Origin: Paramyrothecium sp. XJ0827
Lineage: Eukaryota > Ascomycota > Sordariomycetes > Hypocreales > Stachybotryaceae
Direction of reading: 5' to 3'
Assembly: GCA_020881915.1 (NCBI GenBank)
Contig: JAJFPB010000010.1
Span: forward strand, 124,001 to 188,000
DNA length: 64,000 bases
Shown here piece by piece: positions 19,217-31,042 of this stretch. A program made the position numbers and the translations under genes. The notes beneath the pieces are model-generated. The model made no database searches and was not told the origin of the DNA. It was given only the letters and a program-made list of their open reading frames with translations. How positions within the stretch are numbered: position 1 is the stretch's first letter; every line of letters begins with the position of its first letter.

Positions 19217-22200
19217 ATGCCAAACCCAAGCGGACATCCGGATAGGGCCTCCTCCCTTAATTTACCCGGCATCGATGGCGATGGAGCTGACCCGATTGCC
19301 ATCATTGGCTTCTCCTTCAAGTTTCCTGGTGAAGCAACCGGTCCAGAGGGACTCTGGGATATGTTAAGTAACAGGAAGTGTGCCGCAAGAGGATTCCCGG
19401 GAAGCCGCTTGGACGGAGCGGGCTTCTTGCACAAGGAGAACCGGACGGGTGCTGTAAGCCAACAATTATCACAGTATCTACCTAGTCTCATCGATCAGTA
19501 TGCTAAGACCGTGTAAAGTTCACCGTCCAAGGCGGCCATTTTATCGAGGAAGACCTCACCGGGTTTGACGCGGAATTCTTTGCAATCTCTCCCGCTGAGG
19601 CGACGGCCATGGACCCGAGTCAAAGGTGGCTTCTTGAGACGTCTTACAGAGCATTAGAGAATGGTAAGTTAAGCCCAGACATGAGCCTTCATAGCGGCTT
19701 TGTTGTGTGTTAGATAATAACTATCACAGCCGGGTTGCCACTTGACCGCGTGGCCGGAACCTCCACAGGCGTGTATACAGGCTCTTTTGGTTCCGACTAT
19801 ACCACACAGATCTATAGAGACCCTGAGACATTCCCTAAGTATGCCTCGGTTGGTGTCGGGCTAAGCATGCTTGCCAATCGTTTGAGCTGGTTTTTTGATC
19901 TCAGAGGCCCAAGTATAGGCATGGACACGGCATGTTCGAGCGGAGCTACTGCGTTCGACATAGCTTGTCGCGCTTTAAAGGATAAATCAGTGAACATGGT
20001 AAGTTTCTCCAGTACACAGTTCCATTCACGAAGCTTCTTATCCTCACAATAGTTCCAGAGTTTGGTTGCCGGGTGCAATTTGACCTTTGCCCCGGAGGTC
20101 TACCTTTCCATGAGCGACCTTGACTTCTTATCATCAAGTGGTCGCTGCTTTTCATTCGATCACAAGGCTAATGGTTATGCGAGAGGCGAAGGTATTGTAG
20201 TGTTGGTCCTCAAGAGACTCTCGGATGCTGTTAAAGATGGGGATGTCGTTCGTGCCATCGTCCGATCCACTGCATGTAACGAGGACGGAAGAACCCTGGG
20301 CATAACACAGCCAAGTGGCGCCGCGCAGGAGCAGTTAATACGCTACACGTACCAGACTGCCGGTCTAGACATGTCACGCACGCGCTACTTTGAGGCTCAT
20401 GGTACAGGTACTCCGCTTGGAGATCCACGCGAGGCCCAGGCAATTGGGTCGGCATTCCGACAACACCGCACAGATCGTGAACCCTTATACATGTAAGATA
20501 ACTGCTACATCGCAGCTATTCTGGAGCACTGCAGAAAGCTGACACTACACAGCGGCGCTGTCAAGTCCAATATAGGTCACTTGGAAGGAGCAAGTGGCCT
20601 CGCCGGTGTGGTCAAGACAATTTTAGTTCTTGAGAAAGGGATGATCCCTCCAAATGCAAACTTCGAGAAACTCAATCCCAAGATTGATAGCGGATATCTG
20701 CGACTGAAAGCAAGTGATGATGATGATGGCTGCACCATTCTCCTTCTCGAACAGGCACTGATTGTGGTGAATCGGATGCTAACCATTCTACTGTAGTTCC
20801 CGGAAGAATGCACACCATGGCCATCTGAAGGACTGCGGCGAGCCTCTATCAATTCATTTGGCTATGGAGGAGCAAACTCGCATATCGTTCTCGACGACGC
20901 CTACCACTACATGAAGCTCAGAGGGCTAAAGGGGAAGCACAATACGCTAGTGACACCGGGAGTGACCTCCCAAAACCAAGTCCACGGACATGAGGGGGCT
21001 AAGGCCGACAGCCGAACGACCCTGCTGATCTGGTCTACCGCTGACAAGGACGGCATCACTCGTATATTGAAGTCGTACGGCACGTATTTGAAGTGCCTGG
21101 AGGGCCTGTCGGCCTATGAGCAAGATGAACTCCTCAACGATCTGGCCTATACATTGACTGTGCGCCGGACACATCTTCCCTGGCGGTCCTACGTTGTGCT
21201 CGATCTAGACAGGGGTTGGCCTAACCTCGAGTTGCAAGCCTCCATCCCTGTCAGAGCATCACCGAAAGTTCCGCGGCTTGGATTCGTGTTCAGCGGGCAA
21301 GGCGCTCAATGGTGTGGCATGGCCTGCGAATTGTTTCACTTTGAGTCGTTCAGCAGGGAAATACAACAGGCGGGGTCGTATCTTCGAAGCCTCGGTTGCA
21401 ATTGGGATGCCGCAGGTAAGTGGTGCGGTTAACTTGGTGTTTTGGATAAGGCTAACAGTTGGCAGAGGAGTTATTGAAGTCCGAGAGCGAGTCACGGATC
21501 AATGAAGCTGAAGTCAGTCAGACACTTTGCAGCGTTATCCAAGTAGCCATGGTCAATCTGTTGTGCGAATTCTCTGTCCTACCTAGCGCGGTGGTGGGCC
21601 ATTCATCTGGTGAGATCGCTGCCGCGTAAGTCTCATAGTCTCCACGCCACAACCCCACGTTACAATCCTACACAACACTGCTAACAACGGGTTAGATATG
21701 CCAGTGGATACCTGACACAAGAGTCCGCCTGGAAGGTAGCCTATTTCAGGGGTGTTTGCTCGGCTAAGCTGGAATTAGATGCTTCGGCTACAGCGAAAGG
21801 TTCTATGATTGCTGTGGGTGCGTCAGAAGCCGACCTCGAGGACCAGATTCAGCGCTTGGGCAAGGCAGGTTCCTCCTTTGGCCTTTCGCTCGCCTGTGTC
21901 AACAGTCCACGTAGCGTCACCATTTCTGGCGAGGAGAGTTTGGTGGATGCTCTGGAAGCCGAATTCGATAAGAACGGGTTATTCGCGCGGAAGCTGCCCG
22001 TCCCTTTGGCGTATCACTCCAGGCAAATGGAATCAATCTCAGAGCTGTACACGACAATGATCGGGGAGATAGCCTTCCGAGATTGTGCACAGCGGATACC
22101 AATGGTATCTTCAGTTACGGGTAAGGTCGTCCGCATAGACCAGGTTGCAAAGGCTGCCTATTGGACATCGAACATGGTATCGACAGTCAGATTCTCCGAA

Positions 22201-25200
22201 GCTATCACCGTCATGTGCGCAGCCAAGGATGCTGTGAAGAAGCTTGATAGGAGTCACTTGATAACTCCAGTGGTTGACCACATTGTGGAAATTGGACCAC
22301 ACTCGGTTCTTCGGGGTCCCATCGAAGACATACTTAAGTTAAGCCTACAGCGATCATCAATTGGCTACAGCAGCCTCTTGAAACGAAATTTACCCTCTCT
22401 TGATACTTTCCTTTCCGCCATGGGCCAGCTGTTCTCTCATGGCTATAAGCCAGACCTCCTTGCCATCAATAAGTCCCTCGGTCGTTCCTCCGGGTCGCTG
22501 AAGGCAGATCTCCCACAATATCCCTTCGATCGTGGCCAAAGATTCTGGCACGAAGGTCGTCTAAGCCAGAACTATCGACTTAGAGAACGGGGACTATCAA
22601 ACATGATTGGTACACGTACTAATGATTGGAATCCCTCGGACGCCCGTTGGCGACATTTCCTCCGTATACCCGACATGCCTTGGGTCGAGGACCACGTTAT
22701 CCACGGCTCTACACTGTTCCCTGGAGCCGGAATGCTCGTCATGGCCATTGAAGCCGTAAAGCAGTTGGTTGCCACCCACAATCCCGAACCGGTCAGCTTT
22801 ATCCTTGAAGACATCGCATTTCTGAATCCAATCAGAGTTGTGGGCCAAGCAGGGCAAGAGCCAGAGGTTCAGGTATCACTTCGAGAGCGGAGCGCGGCCC
22901 AGACCAAGCCTCATTGGGAGTTTAATGTACGGACCTATATGGACACCAAGTGGTCCTTAAACTGCCAAGGCATAATCACAGCTGATCTCTCTGATGTGGA
23001 TGCCGGAAATTGGGAAGCTGTCAAAGATGCGGAGCAACGACAAGCCATTTTGAAGCCGTTTGCGACAAAAGCGCAAGATGTTTGCGTTTCCAATGTTGAC
23101 TCGCAGACGATGTACAGTTTTCTACGCCAACAAGGATACAGTTATGGACCGGCATTTCAACGGCTTGAGCAACAAAAGTATAGCGACACTGGAGATGCAA
23201 CAGCCATGGTCAGCCTTTTACATCCACCGGGGGCTGATGATATTGAACCTCTCACAATCCACCCAACTTGTCTGGACTCCATATTCCAACTTGGCCTAAC
23301 TGCAAGAAGTGCTGGAGGGTCCGAAGCAATCGACCTGAGCCTCCCGGCTAGTATACAGACATTGTGGATCAGCAATCAGGGCCTTGGCGGTCCAGAAGAT
23401 GATGCAGTGATTGCTTATTCCTCCATCACGCATGATACTAATCAAGGCTTTACTATGTCTGGTCTCGCCGCCGCTAACGACAACTCCCCACAGCCTAAAC
23501 TGTGGTTCGAAGGCTTCGAGCTGAGGACGATCAAGGCCAAAGCTCCCAAGCCACCAGCCTTGCCCAATTCGCGACAGTGGCACATGACTGTTAACTTTAA
23601 GCCTGACGTAAGTACAATGAGTTCCCAGAAGCTCGACGAGTATCTCAAGGCTCTACATCCTGCACGGCCCGAACGCGCGCGCCTTCGCAAGGATTTGAAC
23701 AATCTTGTTCTCGCTTCTCTAAAGAGTCTGGTTAGACAAGTCGAACTTGATGCAATAGACACTACTAAGTTTGATGTGTGGCACAAGCATTACTGGCGCT
23801 GGGCTCAATATCAACTGGGAACCAGGCGGATGAAGCCATCCAAGGTTGACTGGAGTTCAAACGACTTTCTGACGGAGGACTCTGATATCCAAAAGCTCAG
23901 ACAGCTCGCTGAACAGAACCCTGTGGGCAAAATCTACTCACTCGTCTCGTCCAGCCTGTTGAGCCTGTTCAGAGGCCAGGTCACCGCAATGGAATTGTAC
24001 GTTGCCACAAACCAGTTTAAAAATATGTACGAATTCGAATACCAGTCCAACGGTAGAGAGCGAGCCACCAGCCTTCTAGATCTCCTGGCTCACTCAAATC
24101 CTGACCTCAAGGTTCTCGAGATTGGTGGTGGCACGGGCGGAGGCACGCGATACTTTACAAGAGCTTTTCGCAACCAGCCGGGGTCGTTGTCGGGATCTTT
24201 GCGTTGCAGCAATTATCATTTCACGGACATTTCCCCCGCCTACTTTCCCGCCGTGCAGCAAGAATTCATGGACTGTTTGTCGCAAATGAATTTTTCCACC
24301 CTCGACCTGGATGAGGACCTTGGCGAGCAAGGCTTCGGAGAGGCTTCCTATGATGTCATCCTGGCCGTGGATGTGCTTCATCTTGCTTCCGACTTGATCA
24401 AAAGCCTGTCTCAGATTCGCAAGACCCTCAAGCCTGGCGGCAAGCTGATCATGCGCGAGATTTTCGAGCCTACCGGATGGACTCTGGGCTTTGTATTTGG
24501 ATTGTTTCCTGGCTGGTGGACAGGGGTCAACGGACAGGATGGACTCAACCGTACTCTAGGTCCAAGTATTACCCTGGAACAATGGAGGCACCTATTCCAA
24601 ATGGCAGGCTTTGATGACTATGATATCTGCTTACGCGATGAGGACTCGCTTTTCTCTGATGAGAACAGTGGCTGGGTCGTCGTATCCAGACAAAAGGTCG
24701 AAAGCCTACCCGTACAATCATCAGTGTTCGATAAGCCATTGAATCAGGGACTGATTATTGTGGATCCCAACTCCGAGGAGCAAAAAGCTTTCGCCTACAA
24801 GCTTGAAGCTATCCTTGGGAGTTTAGTTGGTCAGATTCCCGTTGTTTTGGATCTAGCTGCTGCCGCCACGTCACTTTCTGGAGGCAAGATACCCCCTTAC
24901 GCAGTGACGATTTCTCTGCTCAACTATGACCCCTCCTTCTTGAGGTCCAAACTGAGCCAAGAGTCGTGGCCACAACTACAGACTCTGATGCGATTCGCTC
25001 GCTGCCAACTCTGGGTTTCGATAGGAGGCAGTGTGCCACATCCTGATATAGCCATGATGGAAGGGTTGGCGCGGACACTGAGAGCCGAGCAATACGGTCT
25101 CCACCTCGTCACTCTATCTCTGGAGAGTCCAGAGAGTATTGAGTCGGTAACCAAGGTCATTCAAGAAGTTGCAGTCTTCAACTCGACCTCATCTGGTGAG

Positions 25201-27710
25201 CCACGCCCCTATGAGCAGGAGTACGTCGAGGTTGATGGTACACTGCACACCCGTCGACTCGCTGAAGGTAGAAGTCTTAAGGCGACGGTGGATAATCTCG
25301 TGGTTCCATACGAGCTGTCATCAGACGTACTATGGCGGCAACCACCCTTCACTATGTTCACCTCAAGTGAAGAGTTGGGTGATACTCCTCACTACGTTGA
25401 GTCTTTGCATGCGCAGACCGCATACGTCAGAGAACTTGATAATGACGAGAAGGAGGACGAAGAATTAACTATTATGGTACGCGAGACGGTGCTGGACTGC
25501 GTGGATGTAGCATGCTTCTCTAACAACATGCTGATTCAAGGAGGAGAGGATACTCAGCAAGGCTTAGGCACATTTTGTGCTGGCGTGGTGACGGCTATCA
25601 CCGCCCAATCATCGTTCAACTTGGGCGACCGCGTCTGCGTAAGTCAGCCTGGAGTGTATCGATCGCACTTAAAGGTTTTGGGGAGAGAGGCTGTTCCGAT
25701 TCCGCAGTCTCTAAGCTACAGAGAAGCTTGTCTACATATTCCACCTCTGAGGGCTGCCCTGAGAGGATTGCTCTACATCGGGAACGTGAAGATTGGCGAC
25801 CAAGTCCTAGTGCATGACGGAATAACGCCAATCGGACAAGCGACTATTCACGCACTATATCACTTGGGGGTCTCGGACTTTTGGGTAACGGTCACAGATG
25901 GGGAAGAAAGTGATTGGACTAGTACCACACTCGGTGTTTCTCAAGAGCGCATCATCCCAAAGACCTGGTTTAGCAAGCATAGCATGCTGACATCACATCT
26001 AATGGGGCGATTCGACCTGGTCATACAAGCCAACTTTGGTGGCCCAGAACCACTGCTTACCAGAACCCTCAAGGGATCCGGCCGATACATTACTTTTGGC
26101 GTATCATCTAGTTCCAATTTGACCTTCAGAACGCCTCGCTCCACTACCGCGACTTCGCCACATAATATACAGTTCGCTACGGTGTATGTGGATCAGCTGT
26201 CGAAAGACGAAAGCCTCGACCGAAAGAAGAACTTGAAGTCGGCGATGATTCTTGCTATGGAGACCTTGTTATCATCATCGATATTGAGAAACCCATCTTT
26301 ATCTTCCCGGTCTCAGGTCACCTATTTTCCTGCCTCAGATTTGCGTGGAATATTCGATCACCTGCGTCGCCTAAAGACAATGGAGCGCATTCACGTCAAA
26401 TTTGATAACATGGATGTTGTGCCGGTAAGTGCCCGCCACAGTAGGCTTCTCGAGGTTCTGCTAACATATGATGAAGATTCATTTGCAGATCAGGCCACGG
26501 CAGTTCTTAGACTCCACAGGTACTTACATTATTATTGGCGGCTTAGGTGGCTTAGGTCGGGCCATCGCCCGCTGGATGGTTAGTCGAGGAGCAAGGTCCC
26601 TTATTCTGCTGTCCCGTTCCGGCCCAAGGAACAATCCAGCTGCTCTTGAACTTATCAACGAACTTTCTGCTCGCAAAACTATAATCCAGACCCCCGAATG
26701 CGACGCTGCCAACAGGGAGAAGCTCAAGGCCACCTTAGAGAACTGTTCACTAGACTTTCCACCTATTAAAGGTTGCATTGTCGCATCCATGGTTTTGAAG
26801 GTACTGCTTCCGTTTCTCAAAAATAACCCGCCAACGATTTCTTGGGGCTGATCTTACTCTGTAGGAGAGAATATTCGATGGGATGACTCTACAGGATTGG
26901 GACGCGGTGCTTCGGCCCAAGGTTGCGGTGTCCTGGAATGTGCATGAGCTTCTTCCAAAGGGCCTTGATTTCTTCGTGATGCTGTCCTCGATTGGAGGCG
27001 TCGCTGGCAGAGTGTCTCTCTCCGCCTATAATGCTGGAAACGTGTATCAAGACCAGCTGGCGCATTATCGGCACATGCTTGGCGAGCGTGCTACGTCCTT
27101 CGACCTGGGTCCTATCATTGACGAGGGCTATCTCACGCAACACGGTGATCGCAAAGCCGACTTCCGCCGCATCAACATGACAGAGATGGTGTATACCAAA
27201 GAGATCCTAGCCATGCTAGATATATATTGTGATAACACGTTTCAGCCACTCACAGCCGATGATACGGGCAAATCATGGCAGCACGTCATTGGCATCCGGC
27301 CACCTGCGCACTGGAAGAACGCTTCAGAGGTGCCATTCACCTTAACCCAGCCACTTTGGGGCCATATGCGCCACCTGCATAAGTCCACCGAGGCGGTAAT
27401 GGCTGAAAGTGCTGTAACTCACAAGAAACCGTTTGATGTCATTAGAGAAGCCATGTCTGCTGCTGCGAACTCTGGTGAGGCAGCCACTGTTGCGAGTGAA
27501 GCCATCCGCCAACGTGTGTCTACAACTCTTGCTATCCCTAAAGAGCGTCTGGACTTGCAAACACCCCTAATTAGCTACGGCATTGACTCGTTAGCGGCTA
27601 CGGACCTTCGCAACTGGATTGGCACGGTTTTCCATGTGGATATTCCCATATTTAATATTCAAGGAGGGGCCTCAATGATAGACATAGCACAGACTATCTC
27701 TTTGAAGTAG
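19217..27710 (+). CDS. highly reducing type I polyketide synthase, KS-AT-DH-MT-(psi)ER-KR-ACP
   Basis: Ten exons: 19217-19453, 19519-19663, 19730-19998, 20059-20492, 20553-20709, 20797-21415, 21466-21625, 21696-26424, 26489-26800, 26865-27710; 2,635 residues, a normal HR-PKS length. Intron 5 (20710-20796) is GC-AG. KS about 24-430: Cys196 in DTACSSG, His331 in EAHGTGT, His371 in KSNIGH. AT about 540-860: Ser667 in GHSSG. DH: His1007 in [12 protein letters not shown] and Asp1201 in LDSIFQ. C-methyltransferase: [11 protein letters not shown] near 1481-1491. ER about 1880-2230, cofactor loop [11 protein letters not shown] near 2047-2057 in place of a GGVG-type motif, so probably inactive. KR: GGLGGLG at 2267, Ser2395/2396, Tyr2409. 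ACP: Ser2596 in GIDSL. No TE, reductase or NRPS part follows. It would build a reduced, C-methylated polyketide with the trans-ER (13.4 kb) and the FSH1 hydrolase (1.6 kb). Start 19217 is the first ATG before [14 protein letters not shown]. Confidence 0.95.
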
Positions 27711-27925
27711 AAGCTCAATCGCTAACCAGCTAGTTTATGCAATTCTGTTCACGCGGTTCACATTTCTGTCAACTGGTGACGAAGGATGACGTAAGTAATC
27801 TATCCTGTCCTCCAATAAACTATTCCTCGTAAACATCAGAACAATAATGAAAGCAGCAAGCACAAGGTTCGACGTGAAAGTGCAAACTTGAAAGTCCTCC
27901 AATCACGCCCCCTCAAATGTCCAGC

Positions 27926-29972
27926 CTAGTATCCAAGGTCCTTAATGATGATATCTGCCGCCTTCTCTCCAACCATCAGAGCCATATTATTGGTGTTGCC
28001 ACCAATGTTGTGGGGCACAACACTCAAATCAACAACCTTCAGCTTTGACACACCATACACATTAAGCCTAGCATCCACTGAACCAAATTTCTTTTGATCG
28101 CCGATCTTGCAGGTTCCAAGAGAGTGCCATGTCGTGCCAACATTTGCTCGCACCCATTTCTCGATGGCGGCATCGTCCGCGGCTGTATATTTGATATTGG
28201 GTGTATTGGGAGGCAGCGGAGCGCTGAGAGATACTGGTGCAGCCATTGACCCTGGTGGGAAAGCCGGATGGGATCCTGGAACTTCACCTCGGTATACAGA
28301 CATGCGCCTGGCGATTTCGCGGCTCTTCTTGTACGCCCAAATATGTATCTTGACGTCCAGTGGGTTGGCAAAGAATCCGGACTTGAAGTTATAGGGATCA
28401 CCCAGTCTCGGCCCCGTAATGTGGACGGAGCCACGAGAGTACGGATACGGGGTGAAGATGGAGATGGAAAAGTATTGCCCAGGGGCTACAAGGCTTACGT
28501 CTCCGCCGAATCTGTATGCCCATTAGCGAATGTCATTATTGAAGGTTTGGAACCTTCATATGGTTACAACTTACGCGGCGACGGCAGTGAAAAGGGAAAG
28601 GGGTCGGTCAGGGACGATGGCGTAATCCTTATCCCAAGCTTTCTTGAAATCGGGACCGAGAGCGACGACCTCCTCGTAGGTCGGTCGAACCTTGGAAGCA
28701 ATATCTTGGGTATTCCAGCCAAGTCTGGGGTCGTTGTTGGCAATCAATTCAGTAATGTTTTCGCGTCCCTGAACAATTGAATCCAGTGTGTCTGCAGGGG
28801 CCAAAGATGACTTATAGCCGTACACGATGAGGTGGTGATCTTGATACTCATGCCCAACACCCTGGTTGTTGGCAACCACGGGCACACCAGCTGCGCGAAG
28901 CACGCCGCTCTTACCAACGCCGGATCGTTCCAATAGGAGCGGGGTTCCCAAGGCTCCGACAGAAGAGACGACGAGCTTCCTAGCCTTGACTATTCGAACC
29001 CTGGTGCGGCAAGGCTGAAGTTTGTTATTGGGTCTAATCTCAACACCGTTGGCACTCTTAAACCTGTCAAAAAGAATTCGTGTTACTTCAGTCTCAGTAA
29101 CGATGCGTAGATTTGGAGCAGCACCACTATTAATAAGTGGTCCGAGATAGCGAGTGGCCGCATCCTCGCGGCGACCATCTTTGTTGATGTACTTGTACGC
29201 TCGTGAGAGAGCATTGATACTCCGTAGGTTATTGACATCGGGAACCTCTCGATACTTCTGGAATGCCGCCGCAGCAATGAAGCTGTTCTCAAGAGCGGAC
29301 GAGTTGTATGTGCCTCTGGACGGGCGGATCGGTCCGGACTTGCCGTGGGTGCCTGAGTCGTCGGGTCCAGTCCATGTTTCTAACTGCATCTTCCATCAGC
29401 CGATTGCCTGCAGATCAAGCCACGTATCTCATTGACCTTCTTCATGTAAGGCAGCAGGCTATCGGCAGACCAGCCTTCGGCCTTGAACGAATCCAAGTCG
29501 GATCTCTGGGCTCTACTATACATCATGTAGTTGATTGATGATCCTCCGCCCAAGACGCCTCCGGCGGGTACCACGACTTGGCGCCCATCAAGCTGCGACT
29601 CGGCCTGTGACTGGTAGAACAGTGCAGTCGTGCTGTTAGCTTCGAGGTTGACAGTCAACAAGGCCGGATACTTGATGCTTGCAAGATCGTTGTTCGGACC
29701 TTGTTCGACTATTAAGATCGAGAGAGACGGCGCCGCGATAGCGAGCCTTGCAGCTAAGACGCTGGCTGCAGTACCACCTAGAAAGCATATTGGCATAATT
29801 TCAGACGGATCCTGGGTAAGATGTGTGTCATACCGCCAGCAATGATGACGTCTACCTCTGTAACGTCGCCAGGGAGCGTGTTGGAAATGGTTGCGGCGGA
29901 CGCGCCGGCTACAAGAGATCCTGTAGCATAGAGGCACGCCAGAGCAAACTTGGCGGGCTTGGGTGAGAACAT
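27926..29972 (-). CDS. secreted GMC oxidoreductase (alcohol oxidase-like)
   Basis: Four exons, 29834-29972, 29437-29777, 28575-29383 and 27926-28511 (introns 29778-29833, 29384-29436, 28512-28574), give 624 residues. An N-terminal signal peptide is clear (MFSPKPAKFALACLYATGSL, then VAGASA), so the enzyme should be exported or enter the secretory path. FAD motif VDVIIAGGGTAASVLAARL is split by intron 1, as in the GMC gene at the window start. GMC signature 1: PAGGVLGGGSSINYMMYSRAQRSD (given here in two overlapping parts: PAGGVLGGGSS and SSINYMMYSRAQ). Signature 2: GALGTPLLLERSGVG. The C-terminal active site has His in TTWHSLGTC and an Asn-rich PHNIGGNTNN before GEKAADIII. It ends tail-to-tail with the PKS, 215 bp apart, which supports cluster membership. 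Substrate unknown. Confidence 0.9.
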
Positions 29973-31042
29973 GTTTATAAGTGACACTGGCAGATAGATG
30001 GCTTGCAAGCGTGGTGTACACACAACGATCTCTGGATCAATAGGTTCGTTCGAGAAGCCTGGAAGAAGCTGTAGGAAGGAATCGGATCAAGGGCGCAGGA
30101 ACATGGGGACCTTTATCTCAACCTGTTCATCCATTGCTACCAAAAATCGTGCCAAGCACACATTGGGAGTCAGCTAAAAGCAGGGGAGGGGGGTCCGCGT
30201 TCATGGGTGCTCTGGTTTGTTGGCTGAAAAATGCGCCAGTCAAGCATCAACGCTCGGTCCGGCGCGTCCCGCCGCATTTTATTGCCGCTAGGCCTTCCTA
30301 ACCCTGCTTTCCGAATAATGCTCTCTCCTACCGTTATTAGCATATCAGTGGGGTGGTATGACTTTCTTGCATAAAGTTCAATTGCATCACTAGGTGCTCT
30401 GTCTAGTGGGAAGATAGAGGTTTCGAAGTACCTCCTACTAAATTTCTAGGGGCAGTCTCCCAAGCACTCGGTATTTTATTGAATTCTGTCGTACTAAGTA
30501 GGAATAGAACTTACAGTGTGACGACCAGGCCTGGACCTAAGTACAGGGTAGGTGGTTTTGTAGTTATTATTTAATATAAGGAACGAGATCCCCTCTTGAA
30601 GTAATAGATCACTTAGTTACTAATCTATAACACTTTGCCATTAAAAACTAGATTAAAGAGTATCTTAGGGACTATATAGTATTAATAGCTAGTAAGTTTT
30701 AATTAAAATATAATATATAAAATCTCCTATTAATTCTTTATTTTTAAAGTATAATAAGAAATAATCCCTAAATTGCAATATGTAATACTCCCAGAAATAG
30801 TACAACAGATAATCTCTTCTTATTTATAAAGTCCTACTTCTTTCTTCTTAAGATTACTTAGTTCTTAGGGTCACTCAAGGCTTACAGAGCCAGACATTCT
30901 CATCCACCATGCTGCAATAACAGACAGGCAGTATTAAATCACATCCAGACAATTTGAGATTGGGTCTACAGTCTCTTCACTACCCAAAGTATTCACCGGT
31001 TACTCTACATAGCACAATGACCATGACGGTTACATAGACATA
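29973..31042. other. intergenic region with an AT-rich relic
   Basis: About 1.07 kb. The stretch 30555-30865 is much richer in A/T than its flanks and poor in CA and TG, like a RIP-treated repeat remnant (listed separately). The rest is plain. No gene seen. Confidence 0.55.
30555..30865. repeat. AT-rich island, probable RIP-mutated repeat fragment
   Basis: Roughly 310 bp where TA-rich words (TAATATAA, AATATATAA, TATTAATAGC) replace balanced sequence, with sharp borders into normal DNA. It resembles the retroelement DNA at 47-64 kb in composition, but I could not align it to a named part. It lies just outside the last cluster gene. Confidence 0.5.

Noticed and set aside
20053..20058. Earlier acceptor for PKS intron 3 (adds Phe-Gln)
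   Set aside because: In frame and possible, but acceptor 20058 gives the usual [10 protein letters not shown] of KS domains. Only transcripts can settle it.
27711..27925. Thioesterase or further PKS module after the ACP
   Set aside because: The frame stops at 27710 after the ACP, and the next gene is on the other strand.
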